Source: Hemicentrotus pulcherrimus (Eukaryota; Echinodermata; Echinoidea; Camarodonta; Strongylocentrotidae). From it: a stretch of DNA of 50,286 nt. The stretch covers positions 6,344 through 56,629 of the forward strand of contig BEXV01000244.1 of the NCBI GenBank assembly GCA_003118195.1. The letters run 5' to 3'. The notes under the pieces are model-generated. The model had not been told where the DNA came from. It did not search any database and worked only from the letters and a program-made list of their open reading frames with translations. A program made the position numbers and the translations under genes. Below are positions 20,211 through 34,600 of this stretch, piece after piece; position 1 is the first letter of the stretch; every line of letters begins with the position of its first letter.

Positions 20211-21269
20211 TGGAGACAATGGGTTTTGCTGTTATTGAATATCTTCAAAATCCGAAAAATTGGAGAGGAAAAAAATATACCCTGAATATTCGCCTGAATT
20301 TGAAAGTAGAAACCAAACTTTCATATCGGTGACAAAATAAAAACACGATATCCATCTTCTTTCGTATCACAGAACACCTGTTTTTTGTTTTAATTAGTAT
20401 AATCTCCTCACTGCAGTGACACACGTTTCATTTTACAGAAGTAATTAATTTTGTTTTCCACTTTACCTTTTGTTTACACCATTCTCAATCAATTGATCAT
20501 TCGTTAAGAAAGCCGGGGTATGGTTACATGATTGTCAACGGTAATGATAATAATTATGAATAATAATCAAGTGAAAAAGAATAACAAAACCATGCATCTA
20601 TGTTACACTTTGCTAAGTAGAATGTTATGAATAATACACAAAGAATTAAGATCCTGTGGAGAAAACAAATTGTTGACTATATGTAGAGTTCTATGCTGAC
20701 CTTTATCGTCCTAGAGCTCACATTTCTGCTCGAAGGCATTCTGTCATCTTTACACAATATACAATTTAAGAAAAAAAATACATCCGCGCAACATAAATAA
20801 CTTAAAAACATAATCAAAACATATTCAGAAACAATTAACAACCTTTTTTCTTCTCAGAAATCAAACTGAATGAATTCACTTTAAAAAAAAAAAAATCTTG
20901 GAAACGAAGAAAAAATATTTTCACAGATACCTGGTGAAACAATATAAGTAACATTTAAAAATCAAAAGAAAAATAAAAGTACAAAACCAATAGCCACTTT
21001 CAGCGAATGAAAAGGACACGAAATATAAAACATACAATAAATCTAAATAGTTAAAACGATATTTTCCACATGAAGAAAATTATAAACAGAAATGTAACAG
21101 AAATATAACTTTTAAACTTTTATAACTTTTAAACTTTAATAACTTTTAAACTCTCTTTTTTGGCCATAATGTCACCATGCTTTTCTAATTCTAACTTTCG
21201 GTATTTTAATAACCTGGAAATTGCCTCGAAAGAACCTTTATTTGGTTCTTTTGCAATTTCCATTTCATT

Positions 21270-21466
21270 TCATGTTCATTATCTATTTCTTTGATTTCTT
21301 ACTCTTGTCTTTACTTCTCTTTTTAATTGTGTGTTTAAAGTTCAATGTATACTGTGTATCCTACATGTACATGTAAATATGTTGTCGATGTACAATGTTT
21401 TTCAATGTACTTTTTTAAAATGGACTTGAATAAAATCAAATTGAATTGAATTGAATTGAATTTTAA
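21270..21466 (+). mobile_element. LINE 3' end with (TTGAA)n tail
   Basis: TTTCATTTCATGTTCATTATC, then GTACAATGTTTTTCAATGTAC, then GACTTGAATAAAATCAAATTGAATTGAA repeated. The pentanucleotide repeat ending is typical of a non-LTR element 3' terminus. No protein part is attached. Confidence 0.55.
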
Positions 21467-23235
21467 CATGATAAATACAAACGTTCTAAAGTAGCGTAAT
21501 AGATTTTTAAAGTTAGTACAGGTACCTTCACAAAGCTATACTGCCCGGCATATTGCTCACCGAATATATTTTTCCATGTACTAATCAATAGACATGTTTG
21601 CTAATTGTTTAATTACCTTTTGAACAAAAGATGCTCTTTACAACCAAAAAGCTTGCCAGAGGCTTTCCCGGTGTAACAACAACTAATTTATTCAAAAGGG
21701 ATTCCATCAATAGAGATTCCATTATTTATAGTAGGTAAATGAAATAATCGGTAACCATGGAATCTGGAGAGAAACATCCATCAATGCGCTAGTAAACAGG
21801 ACCCCCCCCCCTTTCAAATAGTGATAATGTATGAGAATCTTGTAGCCCTACACTGCCAGTTGACTTTTGAATTAAATATGTATAGGGCCTATCTTCAATG
21901 CTCCTCTTAACCCATATTAAGAACATTCGGAATGGAAATGTTTGTAAACCACAAGAGAGGGTCCTAAATTTGAATATTATCTCTGCATTATTTATATGTA
22001 TATCTGATTTGGCTGTGCGTAATTACAGCAAATCCAAAGTTAAAAGGAAAGAATGCAAAAGAAGTTAGTTCTTTTATTTAAAAAAAGTTCTTCTCCCGTT
22101 CACGATATTCTTTCTTTTTAAAGCAACGGGTGCCTGTTTGCCGAGAAACAAACAAAACAGTGTTACATACCAGACTTAGGATAACGAATAGATAACAAGT
22201 CAAGTTTAAAACACAAGCGCATGCGCAGTAACCTTTGTACCTTTTATGCAAATCACTGTACAAAACATAATCTTGCCAAACTGTAAGAACAGAAACGACT
22301 TTTTAAGACTTCTTCTTCCATCAAGACCTCACACAGTGCTTTGCTTCTTCATATCATCTTATACCTCTCTTATAGATCTCGCTACGACTTTATTTACAAG
22401 TAGTTTAGTTACCATAGTAACATAGTATAATTGTTATCTCGCTTTCTGTGATAATAATATGATGATACTTGAACTTTACTGTCTGCTATAACTAACCCTA
22501 GAGGACATACACTACAATTAAAGTTTAAATATACCTTATTTTTATACGTATGATTTTACGTGATCTCTCCATTTTCAATACTAAGAAATGTATGAATGAC
22601 ACCGAAAATACTCAATAAAGTTGGTCCATTTCCTTTTATAAACACTGTATGAAATGAACATACTGGATAATGATTAACTCTGAAAACAAAACCAACAACG
22701 ATAAGCACTCCAATTCCAAAAAGAATGAATGATTGTCCTTTATGATTGTTCAAATGCTTTTGAAAGACGCGACATTTACATAATTGATTAATGATCTGAC
22801 ATAATGCGACAGCGACCAATGCTCTGTCGACAAGTGCTCCGATCGTCTGACCTATTTTGCCGTAGATGAAAGGTTATAAAGGGCATGGGATATAAACAGA
22901 AATTGACCACGGAGAAATTATTTGTCGTTGGAGCGGAAGAGTCTTTCGGCTCCTATTGCGCATGCGTAATGAATAGGTGTAACCTGTTCACACGCTAGCA
23001 TAATAACAGAGAAACGACCAGTTCACATATTACAGATTAGTACAAATGTTTAGCCGATAAACAATGTCTTAATAGTCATCAGCAAATTTCTACCTTTTTT
23101 CTTCCGACAAATTTCCATTAAAAAAAAATAATCATAGCCATGATGTTGTTACATTTTTGTTAAATTAAATATTACTCATTACTTCACGAGCCATTTCTTC
23201 GTTTATATACCAATACATTAATGGGGTAATAATAT

Positions 23236-23310
23236 ATATATCTGTAAAGCGCTTTGAGAGGGCCTTCGGTCTTGAAAAGCGCTATATAAGAACTAGCTAT
23301 TATTATTATA
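23236..23310 (+). repeat. SINE/LINE 3' tail fragment
   Basis: TCTGTAAAGCGCTTTGAGAGGGCC..AAAAGCGCTATATAAGAA followed by (ATT)n, the same tail type as at 7150 and 18228. Confidence 0.6.
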
Positions 23311-25629
23311 TTATTATTTTTCAACAGATATTTTTTTAAAATCATAAAAAATCTGGGGTGAGATTTCTGAGTCAATTGGGACAAAACGTTAAAAACATTT
23401 TAATCTTCCTCATACACAATATTAAATATCATTGGGAAAAATCAGTTCAAAAATCGTATAATTTTGTTCAGAGGTAAATTGTTTTTGTAAAGCGTTTTTT
23501 GTTTCTTCTTCGAACAAACATATCTTTCTTATCTTGCTTACCATAATGACAAATGGTATATAATGTCAAAATGAAAACAAATGTTACAGTCAATAAAAAG
23601 AGTAAATCGTTAACGCATTATAATGATACAATCATGATTTCCGTATATAAAATGTCTACGGTAATGAATGATATACGTCCCAATTATGATAAAGGGTTAT
23701 CATGGAGCATCACGATTGAAACTAAATGAAAACTTCAAACACATCATATTATATCTTTCTTATTGAAATACCCTACAAAGCACTCATCATAATTACGAAA
23801 TATATGTACCATGAATATTGCACTTCGTTACTAACTATAAATCCCAATAAACATTCAACTCTGACTTGATGTATGACCTTTATGACCTCTGACACTTGAC
23901 CTCTGCTGAGTACATTACAAACTTAAATAAAAGGCGATAATACAATATGACATATAAATATATGAATTTCCAAAATCCTCAGAACATTAAATAACAAGTG
24001 TTTATTAGAACTATTTACACTGGATAAATATATTTGATTATATAATTTTGTTCGTTTCGCATAGTTACTCAATACGCCATCGGCCTACAAATAGCATAAC
24101 TTAAAGCCACAGCAAAATAAAGTAATAGTTCGACTGTCATCCGTTCAAAAGCACATCGTATGTACAATACTCTTAAAACAGATAACTCCTTTTTGTCTAA
24201 ACATCCAAATAAACATAGACATTGCTGTCTCATCTCTTGAAGTCGCTTTTACTTACTCATACATAATCACTTCGATATTAAAATTATTACTGTTGCAACT
24301 CACTATTTAAACAAAAGATAATATTTTTCGAAAAAAGCATTGGTAGAACATTTCTGGAATAAAGAATGACATATTTGCATAATTCTGACGATGGCTTTCT
24401 TCTAAACCCAAACGATAGTCATGATTAAGATGTATTCAAATCTTCCCGATAAACTTTCACAATCTGTTCCACTTCACATTGCAATTTTTTTATTAAATAC
24501 AATTCAAGCAGGTTAATCACAATTACACATAGAATATTTATCACACTATTCAAATTTAAGCTGCTATCCACATCTTATTCTACCACCGAAGTCAAACTCT
24601 TTAAACACGCATTAATATACAATTTGACTTCTCTACTTTCTTCTTTGAATAATAATTAACATGAATATAAATAGAAAATGATCTCTAAATATTATGCACA
24701 TTCATTTACCACATTTAGATATTACAATATACAATGTCTTGTGATTAAAAACTAACACTTAAAAGAACGAAAAATGAAAAAGAAAAAGAAACCGAACGAA
24801 AACGTGCTAAAAATGCGTAATCAAAAAGGCATTCCATTGCATGTACACACATAACAATGCACAGATTATAAAACACAACAAACTGATCATCAATTCTTCC
24901 TTAACCCAAATTGTGTTAAGTCCACGATGTGTTCAAAAAGGTTAGACATGCGTCTATATACATGTACAAACATTAAAGAGCATCTTCACGCATTCAGTAT
25001 AAAATGTCTGATCTACTGCATGTACACTAATAACGACTCTCTTACTAGTAGCCTATCTCAAAAGATAAGATGAGGATTATAACTTCCAGGAAACATATAT
25101 TTCAAACGAGTTATGATTTCGCCAGAAACGATGACGTCCTTCATAACTTTTGTATTCTTTCTCAGAACATCACATTAATTTGAATTAAGAGGGACTGGAC
25201 GTCGTCTATCCAATCATCTTGCATAATTTGACCCAATAAGTTTACAACTAAAATCAGTTTTGATGTATCGATGTACCGCCCTCCACAGAATTTCGTCTGC
25301 AGATTAACCCGTTGACTCCTGAATTACCTTATTCCCATAGGCTTAACACAGGGACCACCAGGTTCCAGTAAGCAATGGGTTAAGATAAGTTTTGCATTCG
25401 AGCATTCACGCCGTCGCGACGCGTCTAAGTTGTACAAAAGGTTACGCCGTGTGTTCATAGTCGTCATCAAAGTCGACATCAACAATAATATTCTCATCCT
25501 CTTAATTGTCATCATCGAGATCGTATTGATTCTTTGATGCATCAAATGTCTATAACATGCACACTCTTCATATGAATATTATTGTGAAGGTTTAACTTTA
25601 GAAGTCCAGCTGCTGTGGTCGTTGAATTT

Positions 25630-25690
25630 TTAGTGCTTTGCGGCGTTGCCGTTCGGTATGCCGCCGTCGTTGTGGCTGCTCATATCCTTC
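25630..25690 (-). CDS. NOS: NOS exon S: last coding exon
   Basis: 61 coding bases after acceptor ATTTGTAG, completing the split Arg codon from R and ending [15 protein letters not shown] then TAA. The frame is fixed by exon R. Confidence 0.7.
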
Positions 25691-28600
25691 CTACAAATCA
25701 GATCAGCCAAATAGGAATGTTAGATTTTTCGACATGAAATAATCGTTTTTATACGTAGGATGGATGGATGCAGTAGGTTAGGGTGAGATACGACATGACC
25801 CCAAATATCTTCATATATTTTGCCATATCACTACTCGCATAGTAAGAAAGAAAACAAATCACCCCAAAGAGAAAGAGATCCTTCATGAATTAATTTTGTT
25901 TGCCCTTTCGAAAGAATACTTCCATGGATTGCGTTTGTGCATAAAATAATAACGATTACATAACTATCACTTTTCCAATTTTCATATCTGAGGGTCTTAC
26001 TTTTGTATTTTGAACAAAATGACCTTTGCCTGCTCATATGTAGATTGTATTTACGAGCTGGCTAAAGAGGAATCGACTATCAGTATATGATACAATAATC
26101 TCAAAACAACTACACTTCAGGCTCGATACAATTAAACGTTTGACGGAAGTAAGAAAATAAACGTTCACCCATTCAGCAAAATGTTATTGTTTTTGAGCTT
26201 ATCGAAACATCAATGAATTGAATATAACATACGATTATAAGAAATAGTACAAACATGAAAGTGTATTGCAGTGCTTAATTTGATATGAACAATACGCATG
26301 TGCAGCTAAAGCTCTATAACAAACAAGGTTGCTGTTTCCTATTTCACGACGTAAGTGGTCGAAGGATTTGAAATGAAAGTTTAAAAAAAAACATGATTTT
26401 CAATTTTCATAATTAGCCGTTCCCATATTTGTACGAAAACCTTTGATGAAACTTTGCGATCTTCAAACTGCTCGTAAGCAGAAGAGGCAGAAAATTTTGT
26501 AGAAAATCAAGCTCAACATCAATTCTATTAGCTTTTAAGAAAAAACTTTTTCCACCTCGACACGAAAACGGGATCGGCAAGCCTCGATTATATTCGATGT
26601 TATACTATAATGTATGGACTAGTAGCATCGGTTTGTGTTTCATATTAGTGGCGGATCCAGGGGGGGGGGAAGTGGGTTTACAACTCTTAACAATTCTCCA
26701 ACCCCAATCCTCCAAAACGAGGGGCTATACAAATTCGGGATACATTTTTTATCCAAAATAAAAAATCCTCTGACATTTGGAGTTTCAATTGCTTGGGGGT
26801 TCGATTGGAAGACACATTTTCCTTTATATATGGCGTATACCTGATTGGATAGTGCCATAGGGGAGGGGGAAAGGGGGAGGGGCACGTGCCCCTGGATCCA
26901 CCAATGATTTTGTGGTGCTGGTGCAGATTTTTTTATGATAAAAAAAATTTAAGTATCACCATTTAAAATGGGATACTAATGAAATGGAAGCGTGCACATG
27001 AGATCTGAACTCACATCTGACAAGTGTATACGACAGTTTTGGATTATAAAAAATGCAAATATTTCAATTAAATTTTCAACTCAACAACCGTCCGATAACA
27101 AATTATATTTCCTTAATTCGGGTATCTCAAAATAGAAATATGAAATTGAGAGTTGAATTTAGAAAAATTATGACTTTTTTCGCATAGAACTTCAATAAAT
27201 TCAATCTGAACTCCACTGTTTGTTTAATCAATATAACCGCGTATATCTGTACGTCAATTATTTTGTGAAGTTAGTCTTGGATTTATAGCTAGTGAAAGGA
27301 TTTCACATCCAATATTATATGGGGATATGATCGGATATATATAAAACATTTTGTAGTCGATGGCAACATTTCTGAGGGAGTTCCTGCCTTTACGATTGAG
27401 TATAATTATTCATGTACATTAGTAGCGCTTTTGCAAGACATTTTGGCGGCATGTTATAATTTCCAAACAACCTTAAAGTAATTTTGAAATGTTTGGGGCC
27501 AATTTGTGATTCCCAAATGACCAATGCCTCACTTTCTCCCTGAAGTTAATCTCTGTTCTCAAAATAGAGGAAGCTTTGACAAATTTATGGACTCACCTGG
27601 GTGTGTCGTCTGCCTCGGCCATCTTCCTGAGATTGGTGAGATCTTCTTCAGACATAAGCACGGTAGCCGTGATCGATCTCCTAGTCGTTCTCCTTCCCTT
27701 CGGCGAGTCACTATTAGGTGCCTTCAATCCACCTCCGCCATTATCCTTTCGACAAAAATTACGACGTCCAGTCCTCTTTAATTCTCAAATGTATTTTTTT
27801 TTTTACACTTAAAAATACTGCTGGCGTATCATAATTATTACACTGAACATTATACGATAAACAGAACTTTGATACAACGTTGTTGAGATTTGTGAAATCA
27901 TGATCTTTGAAGACAAAAGCAAGATGAGAAATAGACAATATGTATATAGATGAGTACTTTCATTGTTTTAGTTTCAGTGTTGTTTTAAAAGGCATGCTAT
28001 AGCGAAGGCGTGTATGCTCCGTGCATTGCAGTGAGAAAGAAGTCGTGAGTTAAACATGAGAATGCTGAATAGCAGATGGAATAAGTACAAATAAATATTT
28101 CAAGAGATACTGTAGAGACGATTGAGATAAGCAAGTGATCATTATTACGTATACATGCAATAGATCTTTGACATTTTCAAAAAGAAATATTCTTTTTTTT
28201 ATAGCTGCGTATACTAGCCACCAGACAATTATCGATTTAAAATGCAGGTTCATAAATACCTCTTTGTAGCAAGTACTTATAGAGAGACTAGACGAATATA
28301 TGCGGGCATGCTAAGAATTGGTTGTTTACAAAATGAAATGAAGGTAAGAAAGAAAAACGAAAATTATATTTCAATGCAAAGAAGTTGAATAGATGCAATT
28401 AAAAATATTTACATATTTGTTTTTAAGTTGTACATGTACAATGTAGTAGCAAATTCTTCATATTAATACAACCAATGCATTCATATATGATAATTCTACT
28501 ATACAGCCAAGATGCAGTAATATCATATACATAGAGAGAAAACTACAGAAGTTTTGAATACATAAAATCAAGATGCAACATTCATTCAGTCATACATTCA

Positions 28601-31600
28601 GTGAACCATGATATTAGTTCACAAATCAAAAGACCCTGAAATGTCTAATGGAGTACTCAAAATAACCATTTAAGTTCCTACTATTCTACACCCAAATATT
28701 GGATCTTCTCTAAATAGAATCCATTTAAATTTTATTCTTTGTTAATACATTCCTTAAAAACTCCGATCAACTACCTTTTTCGAGTAAATTGACAAGCGTA
28801 TCTTTCATGTGAAAGAAATCAAAGTTTACTGACCCCATTTTTATCAATTCTTATTCAATTAAACAACGTTCTTATTCCATTAATTTTCCAATGTTTGGTA
28901 TTGTAATATGCATTCAACTACGATGCGTTAATTGAAAATAAGAGAGAAATGGGAAATCCCTGCTTCAATATGCAGTGTTTTGTGTAAACTATACAACGGA
29001 TCTGCCTTGAAAACTGAATAGAAAATACAGAAACAAATTTCTTTAGATTAAAAAAAATACATGCATTTTTTTAATCAATAATCATAATTTTGTTGTACCT
29101 TATTTTTTGTTTGTTTTTTCTTACAATTGACGATTCTAAATGTAATGCAGTTCTATTGTGCGACACACAATGTACATTAATTAGTAAATGGAAAATATGT
29201 AATATATGAATAGTTACAAAAGAGCACAAGTATATTTTACATACTTCTTGTGCATGGAAATGAAATGAAAATCATACATTTGTTGATAAAGAGAAGATTT
29301 GACGGTTCAACAATTTTACAATCATGCAATGCTTTTCATATTCCTGCTCACCATACATATCGTGCACAAAATAAACTCATTTGTCATTTTGTTCTCTGCT
29401 ATTTATACATTCTTAATCTAGTATAACATTAAAATACGATGAATACAAATGACAAAGTCTCTTAAGATCATACAAATATTATATTCCTCTGCAAAAGTTC
29501 CCTTTAAAAATTCATCATTTAGATACAATTCATTTAACGACAGTTTAAGAAACTCAATCGAGACCTCAATTTTCATTCTACCATATCAACAAATGCTACT
29601 AGTTTAGATTTGTATCTATTTTTCACTATTATTTGCAAGACAGTGTTATTGCAACGTTGTATTTTGCAGCGTGAGTTTTGTGCATTGCGTTAATATGTCA
29701 CTCGTTTGAACGTGTGCTAATTCATTTTTTATGTGTAAATAGCGAAAAATCTTCACTCAAAAATACTGAAAATAAGAAAGATTAGCCATTGCTATAAATC
29801 ACGGCTTGAGCATTATCTTGTTTGGTTTGGCATCCTTTCTATTCTTAAGTCAACCTGTGTTGGCTAAACATCTTTGTGAAAGCAAGCACCAGTGCAATTA
29901 TCAAGATGAGCAAATCAAATTGATTGCATTTCGAAAAGTTTCGAACAATACCTATGTAGCAATCTTACTTTACAACCATGCTACCATTACAACGACAAAC
30001 ATCAAATAACAAAATAAATATTCACAAAGTATGAACCAATTTCAACAAGTCATGTTTTGATCATGCAGAAAAGACGCGACAAAAAAGTAGGCATTCCTAT
30101 TCCCGCGTTTTTCTACAAATCTTAATCATTGTCATTCCAAGCAAAAGAAAGATAGAAAAGAGTCTGTTTTTTTTCAAGGAGGATGGCTGATCGCTTGATC
30201 ATCACTTCGTTCTTGCTCCTCCTACCTTATTCAGAGATCGGAGATCATCAGAGCTCCGTGCGGAGATCGACCCGTTGCCGTTTTCGAATGGCTTGACTGC
30301 CGGAGTGAGCTTGTTACTACTATCTGTGATAAGAACCTGTGCGCGGCGGGCTGCTCTCTCTATCTTTGTCTGTATCTCAGCTGTCCGGATAGTCACGCCG
30401 AAGATGTCCTCGTGGTACCGATTCGAATCCTTAGAAGGAGAGGATAAGAAACATGACATTCTTAGAGAGCGTGTTTCATGATTTTCTTTGCATCCGTTGT
30501 AAGAATATATAGCCATGCTATTAACTGTTAATTCACATACAAGTTCTGCTAATGTTTGTTATATGAACTCAAGCTCGTAAAGAGGGAGAATTGCAAATCC
30601 CGAGGGTACAGAATTGCGATTGATCTATATTGATCACAAATCTTGATTCGATTAGATAAATTCTTTTAAAGAAAGGACCACAAAGGTGCCTTTGTTCACA
30701 TAGTCGGTACTTTTGATTCAGTTTTAGATCTACTGTTATAAATATATAAATGAAACTACTAATTGCAAATTAATTGTCTTACTTAATTTGAATGATTATG
30801 ATCGGCTACGTCTTTGATTCGTCATCGTTCTAGTTTATGTTCCCATATTAAGAATTATTATTGTTCTAAATTTCTTGATGTGAATCAATTCCCTGTCCAT
30901 ATGCCTGTGAGGTTTAAGGTCTCACAAAGTATGGAGAGCAAACTTGAATCAGATAACTTATCAGACTTTTTTCAGACTATCTTTTCTGTTTTCAGAAAAT
31001 ACTATTATTCCTACCTTCATTTTGGCAACGAAATCATGAGCCTCGTCCTGCGACATCTTGCCCTGTTCGGCCAGGATGTGCTCGAGCCTTGATCCGACGT
31101 CGGCCGCCATCGAGACGTCTCCGCAGACGTAGAAATGACCTTCGTTCTTGCAGATGGTCTCGTAAAGCAACTTGCCGTTCGCCTGCATCATATCCTGCAC
31201 GTACACCTGAAAGATGATGACGACAAAAAGATGATGAAACATTTAAACATGAAAATGATATTTTTTTCTTAATTGGCAATTTACAGATTTATTGTCCAGT
31301 TTCGAGTTTATTGGACCGGTTTCTCGTTTCAAGTTTCAAGTTTTCAAATACATGATTCAACACCACTCGGGGGGGGGGGGGGGGGGGGGGGGAACCATAG
31401 TCATGTGACCCTACGTGTTCAAGATAAAATCTTTGGGGAGAGTAAAATGATTACACATAAAAAAACATAGACAGTTGATTATGAAAAATTGTATTCTATG
31501 ACAGGTCTGTCAATAACTTATACAAGTACGCTGCTTGTCAGAGCAGACATTCATGATCCACCATCTACTTTGCATTTTGAGCATCGAAACATCATACCTT

Positions 31601-34600
31601 CTTCTTGTTGGGTTCCCTGGAATACGCCGTCAGGTTATTACTGATGGCCCTTTCCTTGGTCGCTATCGCCTTCTCCTCTTGATAGATGTCATCGACCTTT
31701 GACCCACGACAGCCGAAGATGAGTGTGATGTCACCGAGGATATTCCGACCGTCTTCCGCTTCCGGTTTGGTGAAGCGCAGCTCGATCTGTCGCTGTTGCC
31801 AGAAACTTCTGAAAGGCGCGATGCCAGTGCCAGGTCCGACCATGATGAGAGGTTGGTCTCGTTTCTCAGGCATATGGAATGTTGGCGCACTAGGTAAAGT
31901 AGGAAACACACATTTGTTATTAGCTTTAACATTATCAATTACTTGGACCACACTGCTCTACTGCTACTATATATGTCTTACTTTCTTACCTGAGATGGAA
32001 CTTGATGTTTGACACAATTATGTTTTTTTAAAATATTTTGGGTAACGTTGGGAGCTGTCTATTAAGTTAAACTGGTCATATTTATGAAACTGAGCAAGAC
32101 CAACACCGCTCTGAGTTGTCACAAGGGTCACCCATCTATAGTGGTCAGCTACATAATCTCTTACTCCAGCACGGATTGTGTGTTGCAGAACCTGTATAGA
32201 AAGGTTACCCATATACAGTGACCATTGTACTGTGTTCCTTTGATATTTTGCTTTAATATAGCGCTCAATACATCGATACAACGATGTGTCTAAGCGCGTT
32301 ACACTTTATCATTACCCCGGTCATCGGATTCAGGCTTACCCGCACATAGATATGCACATTCTCCACTCACTGTACTGGGGAGCATTCCGGCCAGTCGCCA
32401 TTTTACAAGCGCACACTCGCTCATCCAACCACATTCACTTTCACCCATTTAACACCTGGGTGGAGAGTGGCAAAATAATGTAAATTAATGTCTGATGAAG
32501 ACTGACGTAATAGACAGGTTAACTTTTATCGACCATTCTGATCCCTCTTTAAGCCCATTCATGTCTTCTTTCTCTCTTTCTCTCGTATCATGACTACCAG
32601 AATTTGATCACTATATTGTTATCAATAGTTTGACTTACTGTCTGATGAAGCACGGCATAGGTTTCTTCAGATCCAGATCATTCATCCATGATGAACACAC
32701 ACCGCGATGGATAGGACCTTTATTGCCTGCATTCACAAATTATACAAAAATGAAATTATTGCAATTGGTTCTTTATTTCGGCTAATTGATTATATCACAA
32801 TGGTAATTTTAACTGTTGAGAGCACAAACCAGTTTTCATAATCCTTTACAATTTGGATCAGTTTCATTTCGTATCGTGTTTGACCATAGATCATGTATAT
32901 TTTTTCTAGCAACAACTGTAACGCAAATGACCGAGAACATACCTTCCGCCATAATTTTATTATGAATCATCTAAAAACCAATCAAACTGAATTATTTCCG
33001 TAGCTTGTATTAGGTATGCTAACTTGTTATTGATCCGTTTGTTTCGTGAAACAGTGTCCACGACTGTGACAACGACCCCATTCACCACGTACCTCTGACT
33101 CTGTACTCGACCACGGCGACGGTTGCATGAATATCTCCTGGGAACATTTTAGGACTTGATGAGATGGAGTAGTATCGTGGTTTTAGGATGGCAAGCTCGG
33201 TCAGTAGGAAGCTAGGACTGATCTTGACTGAAGGGAATTGCTCGAACACCTCGGGAAGGTTCGGGCTATGCTCATACTTCCACACCTCGTAGTTGCTACC
33301 TCCCTGTACATGAAGGAAAGAAGGGTGTTTTTTTATTTCAATTTAACACTCGTCTTGTGTTTTCTATTATAGCACATGAGTGGGGATCAGTTCATTTAGG
33401 AGTCATGTTTTTAGTTTAATCCCCTGAAATTTATCGTTGAATCCTCTTTAGGGTGGATTCTACGATTTTAGCGTCGCTTTATTCTCCAAAACGATTCAAA
33501 ATAGAAACCATGTTCGGAATAATGTATTGCGTAATTGTATTAGCACAATCATGTTATGGACATTCAAGGCTAAATACATTGCGATCAGTTTGGAAAACAG
33601 AAGAATATAAGAAGAGAAAATCTGTTCACCTTCCCCAGGACAGCTAGAGCATTTTCTTCATCTTTATCAGTAGCTTGAGTTGATAGGAGACGAAGGAAGT
33701 CGGGTGTTGGGGGTATGGTGATATCAAGGTAGTTTGTGAGAGCTTCTCGGATGGAGCTTTTCGGGAGGCGTTCAGTGTCGTGCCATGCCTTGATCACACC
33801 TGCAAAGAAGAAGAGGAAGATGTTATCAGACGGGAAAGCCGACGAAATGAAATGCATTTCCCAGCTGCACAAACTATGCGTCATTTCTATTGCGCTATTA
33901 CCAATGCTGATCAAACCCGGGATTACGTTAGTTATTCTCAACGAAATATTGGCATGTTCGTTTTGCATTAACCTTTAGTACGATGCAACTCTTGCACTTT
34001 CTTCGCGTCCAAGATCGCACCTTAGTTGTTGACGCAGTCTCCCATCAGCAACATGATGCGCATGGCATGGTGTTCAGCGGGTGTATTCGGTCTTTTCTTA
34101 TATATAAAAGTTGTAATTGATGCGTTTCGATACCAGGTTCTTCCATCAATCGCAAACTTATGATATCTGGTATAGTTGCGATTAGTCATTGTGATTGATT
34201 CAAATTCATTGTACCTTTTTCTGTGTTCATAACACTTTACTGTCATATATCGTTATCAAATTTAATTGAATTTGTTGCTTACATAGCCATGTCAAGATTC
34301 AACAGCATAGTTTATGAATATCTACAGACCTTGTATTGCATTGCGATTAATAGTCGGTAGTTGCTTTGAATTCCCAATAAGTTGAACAAGGGCTTTGTAA
34401 TAGGTTTTTTTTTTTTGTTTTTACTTTATATTGAAATATCGGTGATATTTGCTAATACATGTTGATTTCAAAGTTGATAAATGTATTTGTGCAGAATGTG
34501 TATTATGTGTTAGTGCGATCGATGTAGTTATGTGGGTTTTAGTTGCGTGTATATACTTCAAAGTGCGGTTATGAGTTTAACATTATGTTGTGTTTGTATA

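Larger units (their letters stand above)
20211..25629. other. ERCC6L-NOS convergent spacer, no gene supported
   Basis: AT-rich, only short unspliced frames. Contains a LINE tail (21270..21466) and a SINE tail (23236..23310). Palindromic GCGCATGCGCA sits at 22217..22227 and TTGCGCATGCG near 22956..22966. The part next to 25630 is probably the NOS 3' UTR; its end is not visible. A repeat-like block at 25310..25385 resembles 14470..14515 inverted. Confidence 0.45.

Noticed and set aside
29806..30009. 67-codon plus-strand frame with a signal-peptide-like start
   Set aside because: The first codon is TTG, not ATG, with no splice sites, no homology recognised and position inside a NOS intron.
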